Made by a program: the position numbers and the translations under genes. The notes under the pieces are model-generated. The model was not told the DNA's origin. It was given only the letters and a program-made list of their open reading frames with translations, and ran no database searches. A stretch of 6,162 nucleotides of DNA from Pirellulales bacterium (lineage in GTDB: Bacteria > Planctomycetota > Planctomycetia > Pirellulales > JAICIG01): positions 1 through 6,162 of the forward strand of contig JAICIG010000461.1 of NCBI GenBank assembly GCA_025924495.1. The letters are read 5' to 3'. Of the stretch, positions 1-5,903 are shown one piece after another. Each line of letters starts with the position of its first letter. The first letter of the stretch is position 1.

Positions 1-1
1 C

Positions 2-667
2 AGCGAGGCCTTCGAGGATTTCTATTACTCGGTTTGCACGGCCGACTATGCGCAGATGGCGCGAGATCAGGAGCCGCTGGTGCGGCGGATGACGGCCGCC
101 GATCGCGTCCGCCTGGTCGCTCCCGGCACTGATCTTTCGTTTTCCATTCGCGGCATGGCCGTGCGGCCTTGTCATGGCCAGCGCAATATTCCCGACGGCG
201 AAGTGTTTACGGCGCCGATTCGCGAGAGCATCAACGGCATTATTCGCTACAACGCGCCCTCGCGCTATCAAGGCGTCATCTTCCGCGACATCGAGTTCGA
301 GTTCCGCGAAGGCAAGATTATCCGGGCGACGTGCGCCGGCGAGAATGAGAAGCTCAATCAAGTCCTCGACTCCGACGAAGGCGCACGCTACATCGGCGAG
401 TGGTCGATCGGCTGCAACAATCGCATCCGGCATCCGATGCTCGACACGCTGTTCGACGAAAAGATCGGCGGCTCGATCCATCTCACCCCCGGCAGCGCCT
501 ACGACGAATGCGACAACGGCAACCGCAGCCGCGTCCATTGGGATCTCGTCCTGATCCAAACGCCTGACTACGGCGGCGGCCAAATCTGGTTCGACGACGA
601 ATTGATTCGCGACAATGGGCGATTTGTGCCGGAGGACTTGCAGGCGCTGAATGCGGGACTGGGCTGA
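2..667 (+). CDS. M29 family metallo-aminopeptidase (C-terminal part, 5' end outside window)
   Basis: The reading frame is open from the window edge, so the first in-frame ATG at 56 is internal; 221 residues are visible of the roughly 360-410 usual for the family. M29 enzymes (AmpS/AmpT/PepS) remove N-terminal amino acids from peptides using a two-metal centre and are normally cytoplasmic. The family metal and catalytic residues can be placed in order: Glu67 in PDGEVFTAP, Glu133 in YIGEWSIG, His160 and Tyr167 in IHLTPGSAY, and His179 and Asp181 in VHWD. The 66-residue gap between the two glutamates and the 7-residue His-to-Tyr gap fit my recollection of the family. LFDEKIGG before the histidine is also typical. 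The C-terminus looks complete, ending with TGA at 665-667, and no residue is missing in the visible part. thrC follows 278 bp downstream on the same strand, too far for tight coupling. The family call is firm; the physiological substrate cannot be told. Confidence 0.93.
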   Translation, partial: SEAFEDFYYSVCTADYAQMARDQEPLVRRMTAADRVRLVAPGTDLSFSIRGMAVRPCHGQRNIPDGEVFTAPIRESINGIIRYNAPSRYQGVIFRDIEFEFREGKIIRATCAGENEKLNQVLDSDEGARYIGEWSIGCNNRIRHPMLDTLFDEKIGGSIHLTPGSAYDECDNGNRSRVHWDLVLIQTPDYGGGQIWFDDELIRDNGRFVPEDLQALNAGLG

Positions 668-673
668 AGAGGA

Positions 674-701
674 AAGTCGGAGGTCGGAATTCGGAAGTCG
701 G
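674..701. repeat. 7-bp tandem repeat, four units
   Basis: Four head-to-tail copies of a 7-mer lie at 674-680 (AAGTCGG), 681-687 (AGGTCGG), 688-694 (AATTCGG) and 695-701 (AAGTCGG). Units 1 and 4 are identical and the middle two differ at one base each. The array begins 7 bp after the aminopeptidase stop codon and is followed at once by an A6 tract and the hairpin module at 711-745. It is non-coding; read on the minus strand it yields a low-complexity peptide of the type SDFRIPTSDF. From memory, similar arrays recur between genes in planctomycete genomes, but that cannot be tested here. Confidence 0.75.
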
Positions 702-710
702 AGCAAAAAA

Positions 711-754
711 CTCCCTCTCCCTCTGGGAGAGAACCGGGGTGAGGGCGAATCGCC
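711..754. repeat. CCCTCTCCC/GGGAGAG hairpin module, REP-like dispersed repeat
   Basis: CTCTCCC (715-721) and GGGAGAG (725-731) form a perfect 7-bp stem around a TCT loop. GGGGTGAGGG follows (736-745), and its GAGGG (741-745) could pair instead with CCCTC (713-717), giving an alternative fold. An 11-bp palindrome, GGCGAATCGCC (744-754), closes the block. The overall form, CCCTCTCCC, short loop, GGGAGAG, then GGGGTGAGGG, resembles a repeat found between genes in many GC-rich bacteria. On the minus strand the stem is followed after 4 nt by T6 (705-710 complemented), so it looks like a terminator in that direction, but no minus-strand gene reads into it. On the plus strand there is no T-run. Its role is unknown; mRNA 3'-end stabilisation or a passive repeat are both possible. 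Confidence 0.7.
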
Positions 755-945
755 GATGCGTTCTTTCCCCAACGAATCGGTTTCGCGATCATCCGAGCTG
801 GGAATCGGCACGCACTTGAAGATTGAATTCGGTGGTTCGGCCAATGCCGTGGACCAGTGCATTCAACGGTTTTGAGAGAGTACGCAGCGCCGCCTTCTCC
901 CAAACGTAGAGGGAACAAATAACCTGAAACTTGGAACTTCCGTCC

Positions 946-2172
946 ATGCCTTCCTTTGTCACCCATCTCGAAAGCGCCCTCGACGGAACTCAAATCCCGG
1001 CGGATCGCGTGCAAACCTTGCACAAAGACAGGCCGCTGTGGGTGCGTTACGATCTGGATGCCGTCGGGCGGGCGATGACGAAGCAGAAAGTCGCCAGCCG
1101 ACCGCCGACGATGTGGCGCTATCGCGAGCTGCTGCCTCCGCTCGATGACGCCTCGATCGTTACGCTGGGCGAAGGGATGAGCCCGATCCTGCCTTGCCCG
1201 CGATTAGGCGCCGAGTTCAAGCTGACCGACGTCTGGATCAAGGATGAATCGCAGTTGCCGACCGGCAGTTTCAAAAGCCGCGGCCTGGGGATGGCGATCA
1301 CCATGGCCAGGCAGTTCGGCATCCGCCGCGTGGCGATTCCGACCGCGGGCAACGCCGGCGGCGCCATGGCCGCCTACGCGGCGCGGGCCGGCATGGAAGC
1401 CTTTGTCTTCATGCCCGAAGACACGCCGGCCATCAACCAGTACGAATGCGATCTGGCCGGCGCCAAGACGTTTCTCGTGAACGGTCTGATCACCGACTGC
1501 GGCCGCATCGTACGCGAAGGCAAAGAGCCGCTCGGCTGGTTCGACCTTTCGACCCTTAAGGAGCCTTATCGCATCGAAGGCAAAAAGACGATGGGCCTTG
1601 AACTGGCCGAACAGTTCGATTGGCGGCTGCCCGACGTCGTGCTCTACCCGACCGGCGGCGGCACCGGCTTGATCGGCATGTGGAAGGCGTTCGACGAGCT
1701 GGCCACGCTCGGCTGGCTGGCCGACGACCGCCGCCCGCGGATGGTGGCCGTGCAATCGACCGGCTGCGCGCCGATCGCTCGGGCCTTCGAGGCCGGCGAG
1801 CGATTCGCCGAGCCTTTCGCCGGCGCCGCCACCATCGCCAGCGGCATCCGCGTCCCCGCCGCGGTCGGCGACTTCATGATTCTCGACGCCGTGCGCGCTA
1901 GCGGCGGCCGGGCGATTGCAGTCGACGAAGCGCGAATCCGCGAGTGGATGGCACTTGGCGCCCGTCTCGAAGGAATTTCCATCTGCCCAGAATCCGCCGC
2001 CTGCGTCGGCGCTTTAGAGAAGTTGTCGGTTGAAGGCTGGATCAAGCCTTCCGACCGCGTCCTCATCTTCAACACCGGCGCCGCCCAGAAATATCCCGAA
2101 GCCATGGCGGTGGAGCTGCCCAGAATTGATAAGGCCGCACCGCTTGATTGGGCGGCAATCGCGGCTACCTAA
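946..2172 (+). CDS. thrC: threonine synthase, PLP-dependent
   Basis: This enzyme converts O-phospho-L-homoserine and water to L-threonine and phosphate, the last step of threonine synthesis, in the cytoplasm. The 408-residue protein is a fold-type II PLP enzyme. GSFKSRG carries the Schiff-base lysine, Lys110. TAGNAGGAMAAYAA (from about 133) is the substrate-loop and cofactor-ring region, TGGGTGLIGM (from about 236) is the glycine-rich cup for PLP phosphate, and SGIRVPAAVGDF (about 299-310) and NTGAAQKYPE (about 376-385) match threonine synthases. The length is normal for the archaeal/actinobacterial-type clade. The N-terminal segment THLESALDG...RPLWVRYDL aligns with the zinc-ribbon-like leader of that clade but has no cysteines. 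The ATG at 946 is preferred over an in-frame TTG at 931, because GGA at 933-935 lies 10 nt before it and the extra five residues look unconserved. No clear promoter is visible. The 3' end overlaps the convergent gene by 8 bp. A threonine dehydratase or other fold-type II lyase is a less likely alternative. Confidence 0.94.
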   Translation: MPSFVTHLESALDGTQIPADRVQTLHKDRPLWVRYDLDAVGRAMTKQKVASRPPTMWRYRELLPPLDDASIVTLGEGMSPILPCPRLGAEFKLTDVWIKDESQLPTGSFKSRGLGMAITMARQFGIRRVAIPTAGNAGGAMAAYAARAGMEAFVFMPEDTPAINQYECDLAGAKTFLVNGLITDCGRIVREGKEPLGWFDLSTLKEPYRIEGKKTMGLELAEQFDWRLPDVVLYPTGGGTGLIGMWKAFDELATLGWLADDRRPRMVAVQSTGCAPIARAFEAGERFAEPFAGAATIASGIRVPAAVGDFMILDAVRASGGRAIAVDEARIREWMALGARLEGISICPESAACVGALEKLSVEGWIKPSDRVLIFNTGAAQKYPEAMAVELPRIDKAAPLDWAAIAAT

Positions 2173-3256
2173 GTTCGGCCATGAACTTCAGGAAGTGCGA
2201 TTCCAGCAATCGCAGATCGCTGCCGAATGCGGCGCGGAAGTCGGCCAGGCGGGCGTTGGCGGAATACTCGGAAAAGGGCTCGCGCTTGGCCACTCGGGCC
2301 AGATAATCGCAATATTGCCGCGGCCGCGTTTCGACCAGGAAGAACGACAAAGCCCAGGCTTGCGCGTAACCCGCATTGATGTCTGCCAGAAACGGCCGGT
2401 CGGAGCTGATGAACTCGGCGAGCGAGCCGGCTGGGCGGCGCGGCAAGTATTCTTGAAATTGCTGCAGCCGGCCGCGATTGAAGCGATCGGCGCGGGCGGG
2501 ATACCGCGACGAATCCCACACGCCTTGCGCCTCGAACATTGTGCCTAGCCCTTCGATCAGCCACCGTGGCTGATCGGCGAAGCGCGAGTGGATGCCCGTA
2601 TTGAAGGCCGTCTGGTGAGAGGCTTCGTGGACGATCGTGGCGGCATTCTCTTTCCAAGCGGCCGAATCGGCGGCGCCGCCACCTTGATCGAACAAGGCGA
2701 TGCGATTGCTGACTCGTGAATAGTAGCCCAGCACGTTCGGATGGGCCGGTCCGCCGTCCGACTGAGCGTAATGCATGAAGTCGCTCTGATTGCGAAACAC
2801 AATCGCCACCAATGGAAACTCGGGCTCCTGCAGACGAAATCCACGAATGGAAAAGTAGCGCACGAACGACCGATAGAGCTCCTCGAATCGCTGGCTCCAA
2901 TAGTCGCGCTGTCCCGGCGCATGCGCTACCAGGTAATGTCCGGTGCCGGTGATTTCGAAGTTTCTGCCAAGTTCTTGCGATAGCCGGCTGCGCACTTCGG
3001 CGGCCGTATAGCCACGAAACGGAATCGTCAGCTTGCGAAAGTCCTGGGCCTTGGCCGGGTCGAACATCCACAGACGTCCGTCGCGAGCCAGCAGATCGGC
3101 CTCGGCGGTCGTTAGCCGCAGCAGCAATCCTTCGAGCCGGTCGCTGCCTAACTTGAGATCAAGCACGATGCGACCGGGCTCTGCGGCGCGCAGCGGCAGC
3201 GTCGAACAGCACATCAATACGACGCAAGCAGCGGTTGAAAACGCGGCGTTTTTCAT
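2165..3256 (-). CDS. secreted DUF1570-type putative zinc metallopeptidase
   Basis: The 363-residue product is predicted to be exported. MKNAAFSTAACVVLMCCS followed by TLPLRAAEPG gives a lysine near the start, a hydrophobic core and an LRA-A or RAA-E type signal peptidase I site near residue 25. VLMC before the first cysteine is a poor lipobox, so a lipoprotein is unlikely. The centre carries a gluzincin-like motif: IVHEASHQTAFNTG with His210, Glu211 and His214, then WLIEGLGTMFE with Glu235, 21 residues on, as the likely third zinc ligand. The arrangement of HEXXH, RFAD, PRWLIEG and a helical tail (YAQAWALSFFLVE) matches DUF1570 proteins, known mainly from planctomycetes and mostly uncharacterised. 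The start at 3256 is chosen for the signal peptide; the frame stays open to 3538, but that extension is arginine/proline-rich and looks non-coding. No Shine-Dalgarno is apparent. It is transcribed convergently with thrC and divergently from the lipoprotein gene. Peptidase activity is inferred only from the motif. Confidence 0.85.
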   Translation of the reverse strand: MKNAAFSTAACVVLMCCSTLPLRAAEPGRIVLDLKLGSDRLEGLLLRLTTAEADLLARDGRLWMFDPAKAQDFRKLTIPFRGYTAAEVRSRLSQELGRNFEITGTGHYLVAHAPGQRDYWSQRFEELYRSFVRYFSIRGFRLQEPEFPLVAIVFRNQSDFMHYAQSDGGPAHPNVLGYYSRVSNRIALFDQGGGAADSAAWKENAATIVHEASHQTAFNTGIHSRFADQPRWLIEGLGTMFEAQGVWDSSRYPARADRFNRGRLQQFQEYLPRRPAGSLAEFISSDRPFLADINAGYAQAWALSFFLVETRPRQYCDYLARVAKREPFSEYSANARLADFRAAFGSDLRLLESHFLKFMAELR

Positions 3257-3284
3257 GCTTAGGGGCGTCTGTTGTGTCTTCAGG

Positions 3285-3309
3285 CGTCCGTGTTCCACGC
3301 TTTCGGACG
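3285..3309. repeat. 6-bp inverted repeat upstream of the DUF1570 gene
   Basis: CGTCCG (3285-3290) and CGGACG (3304-3309) are perfect complements separated by 13 nt. The element lies 28 bp upstream of the DUF1570 start, in its probable 5' leader, so it could be an mRNA hairpin or an operator. A 6-bp stem with this loop can also occur by chance in GC-rich DNA. Confidence 0.35.
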
Positions 3310-3438
3310 GTGGCAATTTCGATCGGCGGCGCGGATGCCGAATGCCTGGCTCGGCGTGACGCCCGCCGATACGGATTCGTTGCATCAAAAGTCTAGGCCA
3401 TAACCGCCGGCCGCGCGGGACGACCAAGAAGGCGGAAG

Positions 3439-3502
3439 AGTGTGGCAAGCTGTTTGAGTTGGCCGTAAAATGAAGGCGGCCGGGGGCGTCGCGTGCCACA
3501 CT
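3439..3502. repeat. 9-bp perfect inverted repeat flanking a candidate promoter
   Basis: AGTGTGGCA (3439-3447) is exactly complementary to TGCCACACT (3494-3502), with 46 bp between the arms. The left arm overlaps the candidate -35 element, and the right arm lies 66 bp before the lipoprotein start. This geometry would suit a pair of operator half-sites or a long-range hairpin. No transposase or target duplication is seen, so I do not call it an insertion element. Confidence 0.45.
3442..3471 (+). promoter_or_regulatory. candidate promoter for the lipoprotein-parvulin operon
   Basis: TAAAAT (3466-3471) matches the sigma-70 -10 hexamer at five of six positions. GTGGCA (3442-3447), 18 bp upstream, matches the -35 consensus at four of six. 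It would start transcription near 3478, about 90 nt ahead of the ATG at 3568. The same stretch, TGGCAAG-N4-TTGAG from 3443, partly resembles a sigma-54 site but lacks the GC expected at -12. The call is weak, because planctomycete promoter consensus sequences are poorly defined. Confidence 0.28.
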
Positions 3503-3555
3503 TCGGGCTCGATCGCGGAATAACCAGTTTCCGGGCATTCTTCAGTCTTTCTTTC

Positions 3556-3560
3556 AGGAG
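3556..3560 (+). promoter_or_regulatory. Shine-Dalgarno sequence fixing the lipoprotein start
   Basis: AGGAG lies 7 nt before the ATG at 3568. This favours that start over the in-frame GTG at 3493, which would add 25 residues. Confidence 0.7.
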
Positions 3561-3567
3561 CTTGGCC

Positions 3568-4899
3568 ATGTTAGCGACGTGGGTACTTGTAGGAGTCGTA
3601 GCATGTGGTCAATCCTCCACAGCGGCTGCAGACAAGAGCGACAAAACCGACGCGGCGGCGCCAGCCAATGCAAAGCCTGCCGCGGATCTCGCAGCCCAGG
3701 TGCGTAAGCTGGTCCGCGAACTCGACGTCGGACAGAAAGCGCGGCGCGACGCCGCAGAACAGCAGCTCATGGAGTTGGGCCCCGAAGCGCTCGAGCTGCT
3801 GCCGGAAACCAACGATCGTACTCCGGCCGAGGTTGCCTTGCGGCTCGATCGCATCCGCTCGCACTTCGAGCGTACGCGAGCCGAGAATTCGGTAAAGGCC
3901 TCAACGATCACGCTTCAGGGCGAAGACATGCCCGTCTCGAAGGTGCTCGCCGAAATCATGAAACAGACCGGCAACAAGATTTACGATCTCCGCGAGGAGT
4001 TCGGCCAGGAAGCGACCGATCCGGAAATCAAAGTCGACTTCGACAAGACGCCTTTCTGGTCCGCCCTCGATCAGATCTTGGACCGCGCCGACCTGAATGT
4101 CTATCCGTACGCGTCAGAACCGGGCGTGGCGATCGTCAATCGCTCGGAAACGCGCATTCCGCGATTTGGCACAGCCACTTATGCCGGTTCATTCCGTTTC
4201 GAAGGAGGCGAGTTCGCCGCGCGGCGCGATCTTCGCGATCCGGACAGCCACACCCTGGAACTGATGGTCAGCGCGGCCTGGGAACCGCGCTTGCAGCCGA
4301 TTCTGATCATGCGCGTGCTCGAGGGAATGGAAGCCGTCGATGAAAAGGGGGAACCGATCGAGGTGGCGATGTCGGGTAACGAACTCGAGTTCCCGATCGA
4401 CTCCGACATGCGGTCGATCGACATGCCGATTCAATTCACCGCGCCCGCGCGCAGCGTGAATCGCATCGCTTTGCTTAAAGGCAAGCTGTCGGTGCTGTTG
4501 CCCGGCAAGTTGGAAACCTTCCGCTTCACTGGGCTGGAAAAAGCCAAAAACGTCGAACGGCGCAAGGCCGCCGTTACGGTGGTGCTGGACGAAATTCGCA
4601 AAAACAATGCGCTGTGGGAAGTGCGCGTTCGGGTGGTCTTCGACAAAGCGTCGGGCGCGCTCGAGTCGCACCGCGATTGGGTCTGGAACAATCCAGCCTT
4701 CCTGGAGCTGCCCGGCAAGAAAGAGCCGCTGCAATTCGCTGGCATGGACCAGACTCGCGAGACCGAGAACGAAATCGGCGCTGCTTATTACTTCGACGTG
4801 CCCGAAGGCCTCAAAGGCTGCACGTTCGTCTACCGCACCCCGACCGCAATCATGAGCATGCCGCTGGAATACGAATTGAAAGACTTGGAGCTGCCGTGA
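3568..4899 (+). CDS. predicted lipoprotein with secretin-N/STN-like segment, function unknown
   Basis: I do not recognise a named gene. The 443-residue product starts MLATWVLVGVVACGQSS; V10-V11-A12-C13 fits a lipobox, suggesting a lipid-anchored envelope protein, although no lysine or arginine precedes the core. Residues 17-40 are an Ala/Lys/Asp-rich linker. Residues 40-108 are helical, with an R-x2-AE-x2-L-x2-LGPEAL pattern like HEAT-type repeats. Residues 112-190 (TITLQGEDMPVSKVLAEIMK, QTGN, then VDFDKTPFWSALDQIL and GVAIV) have the beta-alpha-beta layout of secretin-N/STN domains: a short strand, 'mpl..vl..i..qTGn', then a 'pfw.aLd.iL' helix. The rest is beta-rich without a known motif, and its only cysteine is Cys418 in KGCTFVYRTP. 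The start is supported by AGGAG at 3556. The stop shares bases with the parvulin start, implying one operon. Roles as a scaffold or secretion accessory are guesses. That it is a real gene is firm; its function is not. Confidence 0.85.
   Translation: MLATWVLVGVVACGQSSTAAADKSDKTDAAAPANAKPAADLAAQVRKLVRELDVGQKARRDAAEQQLMELGPEALELLPETNDRTPAEVALRLDRIRSHFERTRAENSVKASTITLQGEDMPVSKVLAEIMKQTGNKIYDLREEFGQEATDPEIKVDFDKTPFWSALDQILDRADLNVYPYASEPGVAIVNRSETRIPRFGTATYAGSFRFEGGEFAARRDLRDPDSHTLELMVSAAWEPRLQPILIMRVLEGMEAVDEKGEPIEVAMSGNELEFPIDSDMRSIDMPIQFTAPARSVNRIALLKGKLSVLLPGKLETFRFTGLEKAKNVERRKAAVTVVLDEIRKNNALWEVRVRVVFDKASGALESHRDWVWNNPAFLELPGKKEPLQFAGMDQTRETENEIGAAYYFDVPEGLKGCTFVYRTPTAIMSMPLEYELKDLELP
4887..4890 (+). 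promoter_or_regulatory. Shine-Dalgarno sequence fixing the GTG start of the parvulin gene
   Basis: GGAG inside the last codons of the lipoprotein gene lies 5 nt before the GTG at 4896. Together with the GTGA stop/start overlap and the signal peptide that follows, it sets the true start; the same frame is open further upstream from 4614, but only as a shadow of the lipoprotein gene. Confidence 0.65.
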
Positions 4900-5903
4900 T
4901 CGCCGATCCACTGCGAATCGGACATTGCGGCTTGCTTGCCTGGCTGACCACATGGTTGCTGGCTGCTGAAGGGCTGCTGGCCGCGGAACCCACGCCGAGC
5001 GCCACCGGCTCGTCCACCGTCGTGGCGGCGACAGTCGGTAAAGAATCGGTCTTTGCCTCCGAGGTTGCGCAAGTCCTCGAAGACTCTGGCGCGGATAAGC
5101 GAGCGACGCCTGCGGCTTTGCTGAGATTGCAGGCCGAGGCGCTGGAGCAAGTCGTCAATCGACGCCTGGTCGCACAGCTTCTCGCCAGGCAGGGCTACGA
5201 ACCCGCGGCCGATCAGGTGGACGAACTATTGGCCGAACTGAAGCAGCGTTTGGCGACTCAGCAACTTCCATTCGCCGAGTTTCTGAAACGACATGACCTG
5301 ACCGAGGCTCTGGTGCGACGGCAGCTTTCCTGGGAGTGGGCCTGGAATCGCTACCTGGAGCAGCAGCTTACCGACGCCGAACTTGAAAATTATTTCGCCG
5401 CTCATCGCCGCGAATTCGACGGCTCGGAGTTGCGAGTCAGCCACATCTTGCTGAAAGTCGAAAATCTTGACGACGCGGCCGCCCTTGCGGCGACGACCAA
5501 GCAGGCCGAGCAACTGCGTACAGAGATCGCCGGCAAGAAGCTTTCGTTTGCTGCCGCGGCTGAAAAGTACTCGGCCGGACCGAGTCGGCGGCAGGGGGGC
5601 GATCTTGGCTTCATTCCGCGGCACGGCGCTATGGCTGCAACGTTCTCGCAGGCGGCCTTTGAATTGGAGCCCGGCGACGTCAGCCAGCCGGTGGTTACGC
5701 CCTTTGGCGTACATCTGATCCAATGCACGGAAGTGAAGCCGGGCCAGCAGACCTGGCAGAGCCAGCGCCGCGAATTGGCGGGCGCCTGGTCGCGCGAGCA
5801 GTTCTTGAGACTCGCCGATGCCGCCCGCAAGCAAACCATCATCAAGTACACAGGCGCCTCGCCGCACTTCCGCAGCGGCACGCACGAACTTGTCCTGCCA
5901 TGA
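4896..5903 (+). CDS. exported SurA/PpiC-like parvulin peptidyl-prolyl cis-trans isomerase
   Basis: This protein would catalyse proline isomerisation and chaperone exported proteins outside the cytoplasmic membrane. The 335-residue product starts with a signal peptide (hydrophobic 11-30, ending LLAAEP). A SurA-N-like helical region follows at about 42-165, with VGKESVFASEVAQ, LEQVVNRRLVAQLLARQG and the link TDAELENYFAAHRREFD. The parvulin domain spans about 178-280: VSHILLKV with His183, AAEKYSAGPSRRQGGDLGFI (221-240), FSQAAFELEPGDVSQPVVTPFG (from 250) and VHLIQ with His273. Both conserved histidines are present; the position matching the Pin1 cysteine is Gly228, as in other bacterial members that lack that cysteine. 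There is only one parvulin domain, unlike enterobacterial SurA with two, so no gene symbol is assigned. The GTG start overlaps the lipoprotein stop (GTGA, 4896-4899), implying translational coupling and perhaps a shared client pathway. A PrsA-like role is equally possible. Confidence 0.9.
   Translation: MIADPLRIGHCGLLAWLTTWLLAAEGLLAAEPTPSATGSSTVVAATVGKESVFASEVAQVLEDSGADKRATPAALLRLQAEALEQVVNRRLVAQLLARQGYEPAADQVDELLAELKQRLATQQLPFAEFLKRHDLTEALVRRQLSWEWAWNRYLEQQLTDAELENYFAAHRREFDGSELRVSHILLKVENLDDAAALAATTKQAEQLRTEIAGKKLSFAAAAEKYSAGPSRRQGGDLGFIPRHGAMAATFSQAAFELEPGDVSQPVVTPFGVHLIQCTEVKPGQQTWQSQRRELAGAWSREQFLRLADAARKQTIIKYTGASPHFRSGTHELVLP

Larger units (their letters stand above)
3257..3567. other. 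divergent intergenic region, no gene
   Basis: This 311-bp stretch separates the DUF1570 gene (leftward) from the lipoprotein gene (rightward), so it should hold promoters for both. Open frames extend into it from both sides (minus to 3538, plus from a GTG at 3493), but neither extension looks like protein and both precede clear signal sequences. Visible structures are an inverted repeat CGTCCG/CGGACG (3285-3290 and 3304-3309), a short palindrome GGCGTGACGCC (3353-3363), and a 9-bp inverted repeat (3439-3447 and 3494-3502) around a TAAAAT box. I could not identify a convincing minus-strand promoter. Confidence 0.7.

Noticed and set aside
651..875. 74-codon plus-strand frame after the aminopeptidase gene
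   Set aside because: It starts inside the aminopeptidase gene, reads through the repeats, and has no RBS or known similarity.
568..1023. 151-codon minus-strand frame over the intergenic repeats
   Set aside because: Its middle is a translation of the 7-bp array and hairpin module, and its ends are antisense to the aminopeptidase and thrC genes.
2030..2548. 172-codon plus-strand frame across the thrC/DUF1570 junction
   Set aside because: It covers two well-supported genes in the wrong frame or strand and has no recognisable protein features.
2169..3071. 300-codon minus-strand frame inside the DUF1570 gene
   Set aside because: It is the same strand in another frame, very rich in Arg and Ser, while the true frame carries the signal peptide and HEXXH motif.
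3443..3458. Sigma-54 promoter-like match TGGCAAG-N4-TTGAG
   Set aside because: The almost invariant GC at -12 is GA here, and no activator gene is in the window; a sigma-70-like reading is at least as good.
3257..3538. 94-residue upstream extension of the DUF1570 frame
   Set aside because: The extension is arginine/proline-rich and would bury the signal peptide that begins at the ATG at 3256.
4614..4895. 94-residue N-terminal extension of the parvulin frame
   Set aside because: It lies wholly over the lipoprotein gene in another frame, is arginine-rich, and ends directly before a GTG with GGAG and a signal peptide.
4189..4953. 254-codon minus-strand open frame opposite the lipoprotein gene
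   Set aside because: It is an antisense shadow of a GC-rich gene, rich in His, Arg and Phe, with no recognisable domain; the plus strand has RBS, lipobox and operon support.
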